Positions 1 through 6,305 of a stretch of DNA of 6,735 nt are shown one piece after another. The stretch spans positions 1 through 6,735 of the forward strand of contig CALEZT010000067.1 in NCBI GenBank assembly GCA_937927975.1. Direction: 5' to 3'. The notes below the pieces were generated by a model, which was given only the letters and a program-made list of their open reading frames with translations, was not told the origin of the DNA and searched no databases. This DNA is from an uncultured Phycisphaerales bacterium. Lineage in GTDB: Bacteria > Planctomycetota > Phycisphaerae > Sedimentisphaerales > Anaerobacaceae. The translations under genes were made by a program, and so were the position numbers. The first letter of the stretch is position 1; every line of letters begins with the position of its first letter.

Positions 1-3
1 TTT

Positions 4-36
4 CCCCCTCTATAACTCCCCCTCTCCTGGCCCCCT
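4..36. repeat. Three spaced C5T tracts
   Basis: CCCCCTCT occurs at 4-11 and again at 18-25, and CCCCCT at 31-36, at intervals of 14 and 13 bp, within a strongly pyrimidine-rich stretch (about 1-60). The other strand carries three G5 runs. No gene was found around it (1-224), and the function, if any, is unknown. Confidence 0.35.
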
Positions 37-192
37 TTCTGATGCTTTTTTCCATTCCGCTCATACGTGCTGATTTCCTCTTTTGACCCGTATATCCTTC
101 AAATGACACAAAGTCTTTCCGATCATCGCGAGTCCATATTCTCAGCGAGGGCCGAGAATTCACAGCCATGATGCAGTGGCCCCGTCTGGCTC

Positions 193-209
193 GACTGATG
201 TGATCAGTC
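193..209 (-). other. Short hairpin downstream of the ThuA-like gene
   Basis: GACTGAT (193-199) and ATCAGTC (203-209) form a perfect 7 bp stem with a 3 nt loop, 15 nt past the stop codon of the minus-strand gene. The position suits a transcript end, but no T-run follows on the minus strand, so a Rho-independent terminator is not supported; it may protect the mRNA 3' end or be chance. Confidence 0.25.
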
Positions 210-224
210 AACAACTATCCCTCA

Positions 225-1259
225 TCAATTCCGGGGCAGGCGATGGTCGGCGGGCTTGAGGCCTTTTTTGAAGCCGCCGAAGCCGATCTCGTTGGGGTTG
301 TATTCGCCGAGGATGGTCACGTCCGCTTTGGCCGGGATCTGGGTCTCCATGTCGAGGGCCCAGTAGCAGGCGTTGACCAGGACCCGGCGGAAGTTCTCGT
401 CTTTCAGGTCGCCGCCGTGGCCCATTGTGGTGGTGAAGATCTTTGATGGCTTGCCGGACTCCCCCGTGTATGTGCGGGTCCAAGCTACTGGAAGGGGCTT
501 CTTGTTTGTGTTGGGGGCATCGTTCGGGTTCATGCCGACGAGGACCTGGCCCATGAGGATGGGCTTGCAGTCGCCGTGGAGGGTCGTCAGGCCGTAGACG
601 TCCGACGGACCCCAGATCTTGTCCACGCCTTTGACGATCGGGTGGTCCTTCGCACCCTCAGCGGGATAGGCGAGCGTGCTCTCTTTCTGGTGGACGCCGA
701 AGTGGCTGATCCAGGTTTCGCCGAGCACCTGTCGGCCGTAGCCGCCCTCGAAGCCCTTCTCCTTGTTCGCCCAGGTCCATTTCGCGTAGGGGCTGTCCTT
801 GCGTTTGGCGTAGTTGAAGGGGTGCGTGGCGGTCCGCAGGGCGATGATCGGCTTGCCCGAGTTGGTGTAGTCCATGATGAACTTCATCTGCTCGTCGGGC
901 AGCTCGCGAAAACGCGTGAACAGGACCATCAGGTCCGCCCGTTCGAGGGTCCGCAGGCCGGGGATGTTGTCCACGGTGATCGGGTCGATCTCGCCGGAGT
1001 CCTTGTTGATCGCAAAGAGGACCGTGCAGCGAAAGCCGTGACGGGTCGCGAGGATCTTGGCCAGCATGGGCATCGACTCCTCCGAGCGGTACTCTTCGTC
1101 GCCGGTGACGAAGACGATGTTCTTGCCCTGTCCCGGGCCTTCGCCTCCGCGGTAGACGACCCAGGGCCGATCCTGCCTCTCCTGGCCGCTCGACACACCC
1201 GACAGGGACATCGCCACGACGAACGCCAATACGCAGATCTTCGCACTTGTCCACTTCAT
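225..1259 (-). CDS. Exported ThuA-like domain protein
   Basis: Encodes about 344 residues. Residues 1-26 look like a Sec signal peptide (MKW start, lysines at 2 and 7, hydrophobic core about 8-22, small residues SSG before the mature part) and there is no lipobox, so the product is probably periplasmic or secreted. The rest resembles the ThuA-like, glutamine-amidotransferase-fold family: a first strand leading into GDEEYRSEES (53-62), GKPIIALRTATHPF (135-148), ISHFGVHQ (184-191) and the C-terminal TMGHGGD with a helix ending NACYWAL (278-302). This family is linked to trehalose or other sugar metabolism, but the biochemical role of the exported planctomycete versions is not known to me. The ATG at 1259 was chosen because GGGAAGG lies about 8 nt upstream; ATG 1265 is a close alternative. 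ATG 1331 would add 22 charged residues before the signal peptide and overlaps the predicted -10 box, so it is unlikely. Divergent from the glycosidase gene, suggesting a shared carbohydrate role (inference). Confidence 0.87.
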   Translation of the reverse strand: MKWTSAKICVLAFVVAMSLSGVSSGQERQDRPWVVYRGGEGPGQGKNIVFVTGDEEYRSEESMPMLAKILATRHGFRCTVLFAINKDSGEIDPITVDNIPGLRTLERADLMVLFTRFRELPDEQMKFIMDYTNSGKPIIALRTATHPFNYAKRKDSPYAKWTWANKEKGFEGGYGRQVLGETWISHFGVHQKESTLAYPAEGAKDHPIVKGVDKIWGPSDVYGLTTLHGDCKPILMGQVLVGMNPNDAPNTNKKPLPVAWTRTYTGESGKPSKIFTTTMGHGGDLKDENFRRVLVNACYWALDMETQIPAKADVTILGEYNPNEIGFGGFKKGLKPADHRLPRN

Positions 1260-1329
1260 ATGCATGCCCTTCCCAATGCGAGGTTCCTCGGACTTGCCGA
1301 CATCTCTCCGGAGACGCTCGGCAGTCGTC

Positions 1330-1358
1330 ATTATCCCCCTATTCGCACGTCAAGTCAA
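1330..1358 (-). promoter_or_regulatory. Predicted sigma70-type promoter of the ThuA-like gene
   Basis: Read on the minus strand, TTGACT (1358-1353) and GATAAT (1335-1330) are separated by 17 bp; each box matches five of six consensus bases. Transcription would begin near 1323, leaving a leader of about 60 nt before the ATG at 1259. This start lies inside the longer open frame beginning at 1331, which supports the internal start codon. Prediction from sequence only. Confidence 0.55.
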
Positions 1359-1451
1359 GCATCGCTTCGGTCGCCGGCGGGCTGCGAACCCACGGCAGCA
1401 TTCTGGACCCAGTCTCGGGGAGAAGCAAATGAGATACTGCGCCTCGTTTCG

Positions 1452-1481
1452 TTGGCCCCGAACCGCAGGCGACAGTAGAAT
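1452..1481 (+). promoter_or_regulatory. Weak candidate promoter of the glycosidase gene
   Basis: TTGGCC (1452-1457) and TAGAAT (1476-1481) are 18 bp apart. The -10 box matches five of six consensus bases, the -35 box only four. Transcription would begin near 1488, giving a leader of about 46 nt before ATG 1534. It is the best pair I found in the divergent intergenic region on this strand, but a chance match is quite possible. Confidence 0.25.
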
Positions 1482-1533
1482 GGGCGGGCAGGTAGGCACG
1501 TAGTCTGGTCTATGCACATGGAAAGGACATGAC

Positions 1534-2967
1534 ATGATGGAGTGGTCTACGTCGAGGCAGTGGCTGCTGTTTCTTGTGGCGATCGCTGGGGCGTTCGCCC
1601 CTGGAGCCGTTTCCCAGGCGGCCTCGCCCGCCCCGATCTCCCTGCACCCTCAGAACCCGCACTATTTCCTCTGGCGGGACAAACCGACGATCCTGATCAC
1701 GTCGGCCGAGCATTACGGGGCCGTGCTCAATCGGGCGTTCGACTACAGGCGGTATCTCGACACCCTGCAATCCTACGGCTTCAATCTCACGCGGACCTTC
1801 ACCGGGGCCTACTGCGAGCCGGTGGGCGCGTTCAACATCGAGAAGAACACCCTCGCCCCGGCGGCTGGCGACCTGCTGTGCCCGTGGGCTCGCAGCGACC
1901 AAACCGGCTATGCCAACGGCGGCAGCAAGTTCGACCTGACGCGGTGGGACACGGAATACTTCCGGCGGCTGAGCGATTTCCTCGCCGAGGCGGGCAAACG
2001 CGGCATCGTCGTCGAGTTGGTGTTGTTCTGCCCATTCTACGAGGACTCGATGTGGGACCTGAGCCCGATGAACGCCCGCAATAACGTCAACGGGATCGGC
2101 ACGATGCCTCGGACCGAGGTCTACACGCTCAAGCACCCGGACCTGCTGGCGGTGCAGGACGCGATGGTCCGCCGGATCGTGGAAACCCTGAAGGATTTCG
2201 ACAATCTCTACTACGAGATCTGCAACGAGCCCTACTTCGGCGGCGTGACCGAGGACTGGCAGGCCCACATCGCCGAGACGATCGTCGCGGCCGAAGCGGG
2301 ATTCGAGCGCAAGCACCTGATCGCCCAGAACATCGCCAACCACACCAAGAAGATCGAGAACCCCAATCCGCACGTGTCGATCTTCAACTTCCATTACGCC
2401 AAACCGCCGGTGGCGGTGGAACAGAATTACCATCTCAACAAAGTCATCGGAGACGATGAGACGGGCTTCGCAGGCGACGACCGCGTCAAGCCATACCGGC
2501 TGGAGGGCTGGGATTTCATCATCGCCGGCGGAGCGGTCTACAGCAATCTGGACTACTCCTTCGCCGTGGGGTACGAGGACGGCAGCAACAGGATCAACGC
2601 CCCCGGAGGAGGCGGGCCCGAGTTGCAGGGCCAACTGCGAATCCTCAAGGACTTCATCCACAAGTTCGATTTCGTCCGGATGAAGCCGGACAATTCAGTC
2701 GTCAAGACCGCCCTGCCCAAGGGGGTCACCGCCCGCGTGCTGGCGGAGTCGGGGCAGGCCTATGCGGTCTACGTCAATGGCGGCGGGCTGGCGGAACTCG
2801 CACTCGACCTGCCGCCAGGCCAGTACGGGTCCGAATGGGTGAACACCAAGACTGGACGGACCGACAAGGCCGAGCCGTTCCAGCACGAAGGCGGCGTCCG
2901 CACGCTCCAGCCTCCGGCCTACAGCGACGACATCGCCCTGCGGATCATTCGGCTCACCCCGCCCTGA
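1534..2967 (+). CDS. Exported TIM-barrel glycoside hydrolase-like protein (clan GH-A type)
   Basis: A 477-residue protein. Residues 1-30 form a signal peptide (hydrophobic LLFLVAIAGAFAPGAV, then SQAA), so it is probably secreted or periplasmic. The body reads as a clan GH-A (beta/alpha)8 barrel: an N-terminal strand with HYFLWRDKPTILI (43-55), a GFNLTRTF segment (82-89), and YYEICNEPYF (226-235), where E232 in the strand-4 Asn-Glu-Pro motif is the likely acid/base. The strand-7 segment GDDETGF (306-312) makes E309 the likely nucleophile. Residues from about 385 look like a small C-terminal beta domain (EWVNTKTGR and following), resembling the domain that often follows DUF4038-type or GH5-like barrels. 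Substrate and exact GH family cannot be told from sequence reading. The ATG at 1534 has AAGGA 6 nt upstream (1523-1527); ATG 1537 is also possible. Likely acts on plant, algal or host polysaccharide; the divergent exported ThuA-like gene may be a functional partner (inference). Confidence 0.88.
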   Translation: MMEWSTSRQWLLFLVAIAGAFAPGAVSQAASPAPISLHPQNPHYFLWRDKPTILITSAEHYGAVLNRAFDYRRYLDTLQSYGFNLTRTFTGAYCEPVGAFNIEKNTLAPAAGDLLCPWARSDQTGYANGGSKFDLTRWDTEYFRRLSDFLAEAGKRGIVVELVLFCPFYEDSMWDLSPMNARNNVNGIGTMPRTEVYTLKHPDLLAVQDAMVRRIVETLKDFDNLYYEICNEPYFGGVTEDWQAHIAETIVAAEAGFERKHLIAQNIANHTKKIENPNPHVSIFNFHYAKPPVAVEQNYHLNKVIGDDETGFAGDDRVKPYRLEGWDFIIAGGAVYSNLDYSFAVGYEDGSNRINAPGGGGPELQGQLRILKDFIHKFDFVRMKPDNSVVKTALPKGVTARVLAESGQAYAVYVNGGGLAELALDLPPGQYGSEWVNTKTGRTDKAEPFQHEGGVRTLQPPAYSDDIALRIIRLTPP

Positions 2968-3022
2968 AACGAGCGGGCTGTGCTTTTCGGGAGCACTCTC
3001 GACGATCCGGACCTCAAGGGCC

Positions 3023-3036
3023 GGCGCGGGGGCGCC
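3023..3036. other. GC-rich hairpin after the glycosidase gene
   Basis: GGCGC (3023-3027) and GCGCC (3032-3036) form a perfect 5 bp stem around a GGGG loop, in the 159 bp gap between the glycosidase stop and the glycosyltransferase start. No T-run follows on either strand, so it is not a standard intrinsic terminator. It could act as an mRNA 3'-end stabiliser or be chance in GC-rich DNA. Confidence 0.2.
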
Positions 3037-3089
3037 CTGCCAGGACGTCGCCCCTGAATCGCATTGAGGAAACCGACGCGAATTCCCCA

Positions 3090-3118
3090 TTGAGACTGCT
3101 GTGGCGCAAGGGTATAAT
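3090..3118 (+). promoter_or_regulatory. Near-consensus sigma70-type promoter of the GT9 gene
   Basis: TTGAGA (3090-3095) and a perfect TATAAT (3113-3118) are separated by 17 bp, the best promoter-like match in the window. The expected transcription start is about 3125-3127, right at the ATG of the glycosyltransferase gene, so the message would have almost no leader. Position and quality are seen directly; activity is inferred. Confidence 0.65.
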
Positions 3119-3126
3119 TGTGGGCG

Positions 3127-4179
3127 ATGCAGGCTGAGGACGACATTCTGAGTTTGCTGGAAGCCAAAAGCGCCCAATCGGCTCGCGAATCACATCGGGC
3201 CGTGATCCTCCAACCGGGAGCTCTGGGCGACTGCATTCTCACTTTGCCGCTGGTGAAGCTGGTCAAAGAGGCTCTCGACCTGGGCGGCGTCGATCTGATC
3301 GGTCACGCGGAGTACGTGGGCATTCTGCCGGGACGTAGCTGCGTGGACGGCGTCCGGTCGATCGATTCGGTCGATCTGCATAGACTGTTCGCGGAGCCGA
3401 TGCGGTTCGACCTGGCCGACCACGATCCTTTGATCCACCTGTTTGCCGGGTACTCCTGGATCATCACGTTCCTGGGCGAGCCGGGGAGCGACTTCGAGCA
3501 GAACCTGATCTTCACGACCAATTGCAGCCACAGCGCGGACGTGGTCACCCTGCCGCTGAAGCCCCCCGAAGGGGTCAGGCAGCATATCGCCGAGATCTAC
3601 ACCGAGCAATTCGCCCGCCAGAGTGGGCTGCCTATGGAAAAGGCCCGCGTGGACCCCAAAGCCGTTCAGATTCGAGTCGATCAGGCCGACCGCGACCTGG
3701 GCGTCGAGTTGCTCGAACAGGTGGGGATCGACCTGTCCAAACGATTGGTCGTCATCCAGCCCGGCAGCGGCGGCCGGAACAAATGCTGGCGTCTGGAGAA
3801 CTTTCTCAACGTCGCCAGGACCCTGAGAGGGCCGGAGATCGAGGTGCTCTTCCTGCTGGGGCCCGCCGAGGTCGAAAGGCTGCGTCCTTGCGACAAAGTC
3901 CATATTCATGGCGTGACCCGCTGCGTCGCGCACTTGTCCCTGCCGCAGGTCGTGGGTCTGCTCAGTTGCGCCGACGCCTTCGTCGGCAACGACAGCGGCG
4001 TTACGCACCTGGCCGCGGGAATCGGCCTGCGAACGATCGCGCTGTTCGGACCCACCGATCCGACCGTCTACCGGCCGCTCGGCCCGCGGGTCACGGTGGT
4101 CCAGGGGCAGGCGGAAGGCTTCGCCGAGAAAGCATCCCCTGAACTGCAAGAGATCGTGCTGGACAACCTCGCCTTCTGA
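3127..4179 (+). CDS. Glycosyltransferase family 9 (ADP-heptose:LPS heptosyltransferase-like)
   Basis: A 350-residue GT-B-fold protein of the heptosyltransferase family, which adds sugars from ADP-heptose or similar donors to the LPS inner core on the cytoplasmic face of the inner membrane. Visible hallmarks, in order: N-terminal QPGALGDCILTLPL (29-42, the glycine-rich acceptor-domain loop), QPGSGGRNKCW (211-221, start of the nucleotide-binding domain), FVGNDSGVTHLAAG (285-298) and FGPTDP (307-312), the family's donor-binding signature. Length is usual for the family. The N-terminus carries about 25 extra residues before the first strand (AVILQPGA). ATG 3127 is the first ATG in frame; no Shine-Dalgarno sequence precedes it, and the strong promoter ends only 8 nt upstream. 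TTG 3118 overlaps the -10 box and is excluded if that promoter is real; GTG 3202 would remove the extension but has no clear ribosome site. Donor and acceptor are unknown. The lpx genes downstream support an LPS role. Confidence 0.88.
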   Translation: MQAEDDILSLLEAKSAQSARESHRAVILQPGALGDCILTLPLVKLVKEALDLGGVDLIGHAEYVGILPGRSCVDGVRSIDSVDLHRLFAEPMRFDLADHDPLIHLFAGYSWIITFLGEPGSDFEQNLIFTTNCSHSADVVTLPLKPPEGVRQHIAEIYTEQFARQSGLPMEKARVDPKAVQIRVDQADRDLGVELLEQVGIDLSKRLVVIQPGSGGRNKCWRLENFLNVARTLRGPEIEVLFLLGPAEVERLRPCDKVHIHGVTRCVAHLSLPQVVGLLSCADAFVGNDSGVTHLAAGIGLRTIALFGPTDPTVYRPLGPRVTVVQGQAEGFAEKASPELQEIVLDNLAF

Positions 4180-4233
4180 CGGCGACAGCACGTTGCGCTC
4201 ACATCGTTTGTCCTGGCAGTCCGGCATTCCTGA

Positions 4234-4261
4234 TTGACTATGAGCCCGCCAGGCATATGAT
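4234..4261 (+). promoter_or_regulatory. Predicted sigma70-type promoter of the lpxD-lpxI-kinase operon
   Basis: TTGACT (4234-4239) and TATGAT (4256-4261) are 16 bp apart, each matching five of six consensus bases. Transcription would start near 4268, giving a leader of about 35 nt before lpxD. A 6 bp inverted repeat, CCTGGC (4212-4217) and GCCAGG (4248-4253), brackets the -35 box and reaches into the spacer, and might be an operator. The promoter suggests lpxD is expressed separately from the GT9 gene. Confidence 0.6.
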
Positions 4262-4302
4262 GAAGTGTTTGGCGTGTATCGACATGAAGACACCTGTGAC
4301 AG

Positions 4303-5424
4303 ATGGATTCGATGGACAATTCCAGTCAAGAGCGAACGTTGGGTGAAATCGCCGAGTGCGTGGGCGGGCGAGTGTGCGGAGATCCGCACACCCTCATCCG
4401 CTCGGCCGCGACCCTGGGCGAGGCCGGCCCGGACGACATCACGTTTCTGTCCAACCGCAAGTATGAGCGGCAATTGGAGACCACCGAGGCCGGCGCAGTG
4501 ATCGTCGGACGGGAAATGCCGGGAGTCCGCGTGCCCCTGCTGGTGGCCAAGGACCCCTACTTCGCATTCACTCAGGTCCTCGTGCTCCTGCACGGCCACC
4601 GCAAGCACAGGGAGGTCGGCATCAGCTCGCGAGCGAGCATCGCCCCCACCGCTGTGATCGGAACCGATTGCCATATCCACGATTTCGTGACGGTCGGCGA
4701 CCACGTTCGAATCGGCAACGGCTGCGTGATCTATCCCTGCGTCCATCTCGGGGAAAACGTGCAGATCGGCGACGGGACCGTGATCGACGCCAACAGCGTC
4801 ATTTACGAGGGCTGCCGCGTGGGCAGCCGGGTCATCATCCACGCCAATGCGACGATCGGGTCCGACGGGTTCGGCTTCGCCACCCACGACGGCGTCCACC
4901 ACAAGATCCCCCAGATCGGCTCGGTGGTCATCGAGGACGACGTGGAGATCGGCGCCTCGTGCAGCATCGAACGCGGGACGCTGGGCGAAACGCTCGTCGG
5001 ACGAGGGAGCAAGGTGGGCGATCTGGTGACAATCGGCCATGGCGCCAAAGTGGGCCCCCACAGCCTGATCGTGGCGCAGGTGGGCATCGCAGGGTCCGCG
5101 ACCCTGGGGCACCATTGCGTCCTCGGCGGCCAGGTCGGCGTCGTCGGACACATCAAGATCGGCAACCACGTCACGATCGGCGCCCAGGCGGGCGTCATCA
5201 ACAGCATCCCCGACGGCGAAACCGTGGCCGGTGCCCCAGCCATCGACGTCAGCCATGCCAGGCGGGCCTACGCCATGATCCCCTATCTGCCCCAGATGCG
5301 CCAGGACATCCGCAGCCTGCAGAACCAACTGGAGAAACTGGCCGCCGCGGTCAATGGAGCCGCCGGCGGGCAAGGACGTTCGGAAGGACCCGCAGATCCG
5401 TCTGGGACACAGGATATCGAGTGA
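4303..5424 (+). CDS. lpxD: UDP-3-O-acylglucosamine N-acyltransferase LpxD
   Basis: LpxD transfers an (R)-3-hydroxyacyl chain from acyl-ACP to the 2-amino group of UDP-3-O-acyl-glucosamine, the third step of lipid A synthesis, in the cytoplasm as a homotrimer. The 373 residues show the full architecture: an N-terminal uridine-binding domain with ITFLSNRKYERQL (46-58) and AGAVIV (63-68), a left-handed beta-helix of hexapeptide repeats (about 108-312) and a C-terminal helix (about 320-350) with a low-complexity tail. Family motifs include GSDGFGFA (186-193), KIPQIG (201-206), SIERG (221-225), VAQVGIAGS (257-265) and GHIKIG (282-287). H246 in IGHGAKVG aligns with the catalytic histidine of the family (H239 in E. 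coli), H283 with the second conserved histidine. Slightly odd: ERG replaces the usual DRG and HG the usual HN. A stop codon at 4297 limits the start to ATG 4303 or ATG 4312; neither has a strong Shine-Dalgarno. The stop overlaps the lpxI start by four bases. Confidence 0.96.
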   Translation: MDSMDNSSQERTLGEIAECVGGRVCGDPHTLIRSAATLGEAGPDDITFLSNRKYERQLETTEAGAVIVGREMPGVRVPLLVAKDPYFAFTQVLVLLHGHRKHREVGISSRASIAPTAVIGTDCHIHDFVTVGDHVRIGNGCVIYPCVHLGENVQIGDGTVIDANSVIYEGCRVGSRVIIHANATIGSDGFGFATHDGVHHKIPQIGSVVIEDDVEIGASCSIERGTLGETLVGRGSKVGDLVTIGHGAKVGPHSLIVAQVGIAGSATLGHHCVLGGQVGVVGHIKIGNHVTIGAQAGVINSIPDGETVAGAPAIDVSHARRAYAMIPYLPQMRQDIRSLQNQLEKLAAAVNGAAGGQGRSEGPADPSGTQDIE

Positions 5425-6305
5425 GCACAGATCGAAGCAACCGAGCCGCCGCTGAATCGGACGTGGTCGGCCTGATCGCCGGAGGCGGCAGACTCCCGTT
5501 CCTGGTCGCTGCCGGGGCAAGGAATCATGGCCTGCGGGTTGTCTGCGTCGGCCTGTCGGGGTACGTGGACAAACCGCTGGCGGGTGAAGTCGACACGTTC
5601 TACCGCGTCGCGGTGGCCCGCCCGGGCAGTTGGCTGCGGAAGTTGCGCCGGCACGGCGTCACCAGGGCCATCATGGTCGGACAGGTGACCAAATCGCACC
5701 TGTTCACGCCGTGGCGGATCCTGCAATACCTGCCCGACTGGCGGGCCTTTCGGATCTTCTATTGGCGTCTGAGAGGCAAGAGCATACAAACGGACACCCT
5801 GCTGTCGGCGCTGGCGGACGAGCTGGCCGCCGGCGGCGTTGTTCTGGAGAATTCGACGATGTACTGCCAGGATTCCCTCGCCGAAGCGGGCGTCATGACG
5901 CGGCGCAAGCCCCCCTCGCAGGTCCAGCGCGACATCGAGTTCGGCTGGCCCCTGGCCAAAAAGCTCGGCGAACTCGACATCGGCCAGGCCATCGCCGTGA
6001 AGGAACAGGAAGTGATCGCGGTCGAGGCCATCGAGGGCACCGCGGAGATGATCAAACGGGCCGGCCTGTTCTGCAAGGCCGGAGGCTGGACGCTCATCAA
6101 GACCGCCAAGCCCAAACAGGACATGCGGTTCGATGTGCCCTGCGTCGGGCCCGACACGATCCGCGACCTGGCGGCAGGCGGGGCCGCATGCCTGGTCATT
6201 GAAGCGGGCAAGACACTGATTCTCGACAAGCCCCAAACCCTGGACCTGGCCAACCAGTTGGGCGTCTCTGTCGTCGGGGTCCGGACCGAACAGTCCTCAT
6301 CATGA
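5421..6305 (+). CDS. lpxI: UDP-2,3-diacylglucosamine diphosphatase LpxI
   Basis: LpxI hydrolyses UDP-2,3-diacylglucosamine to lipid X and UMP, the fourth step of lipid A synthesis, replacing the unrelated LpxH found in enterobacteria. The 294-residue product (from GTG 5421) is of normal family length. N-terminal domain: GLIAGGGRLPFLVA (17-30) and MVGQVTK (85-91). C-terminal catalytic domain (formerly DUF1009): TDTLLSALADEL (124-135), DIEFGWPLAKKLGELDIGQ (171-189), VEAIEGT (201-207), the strongly conserved KPKQDMRFDVPCVGPDTI (230-247) and EAGKTLILDK (261-270). The acidic residues D234 and D238 in that stretch are the likely metal or catalytic positions. EGTA (205-208) stands where I recall EGTD in most relatives. 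The GTG start overlaps the lpxD stop as GTGA and has AGGA 6 nt upstream (5411-5414), so translation is probably coupled. The open frame extends far upstream through lpxD but that part is only an out-of-frame reading of lpxD. Confidence 0.95.
   Translation: MSTDRSNRAAAESDVVGLIAGGGRLPFLVAAGARNHGLRVVCVGLSGYVDKPLAGEVDTFYRVAVARPGSWLRKLRRHGVTRAIMVGQVTKSHLFTPWRILQYLPDWRAFRIFYWRLRGKSIQTDTLLSALADELAAGGVVLENSTMYCQDSLAEAGVMTRRKPPSQVQRDIEFGWPLAKKLGELDIGQAIAVKEQEVIAVEAIEGTAEMIKRAGLFCKAGGWTLIKTAKPKQDMRFDVPCVGPDTIRDLAAGGAACLVIEAGKTLILDKPQTLDLANQLGVSVVGVRTEQSSS

Noticed and set aside
576..1478. A 300-codon plus-strand open frame across the ThuA-like gene.
   Set aside because: Antisense to a recognisable family member, no motif, and it runs through the predicted divergent promoter region.
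1510..2661. A 383-codon minus-strand open frame across the glycosidase gene.
   Set aside because: Antisense to a gene with signal peptide and catalytic motifs; composition is that of a shadow frame.
2980..2996. Inverted repeat GTGCT/AGCAC just after the glycosidase stop as a terminator.
   Set aside because: Only a 5 bp stem with a 7 nt loop and no T-run after it.
3118..3126. TTG at 3118 as start of the GT9 gene.
   Set aside because: The T of this TTG is the last base of the TATAAT box, so the codon would lie upstream of the predicted transcription start; ATG 3127 is in frame and better placed.
4668..5420. Upstream in-frame extension of lpxI, suggesting a 545-residue fusion protein.
   Set aside because: The extension is an out-of-frame reading of lpxD, very rich in Arg, Gly and Pro. 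Normal LpxI begins at GTG 5421 with a ribosome site just upstream.
3190..5520. A 776-codon open frame on the minus strand, antisense to the GT9 gene and lpxD.
   Set aside because: It overlaps two clearly recognisable genes on the other strand, its product is a biased D/H/R/A/G/V mixture with no family motif, and such long antisense frames are expected in GC-rich genes with strong third-position bias.
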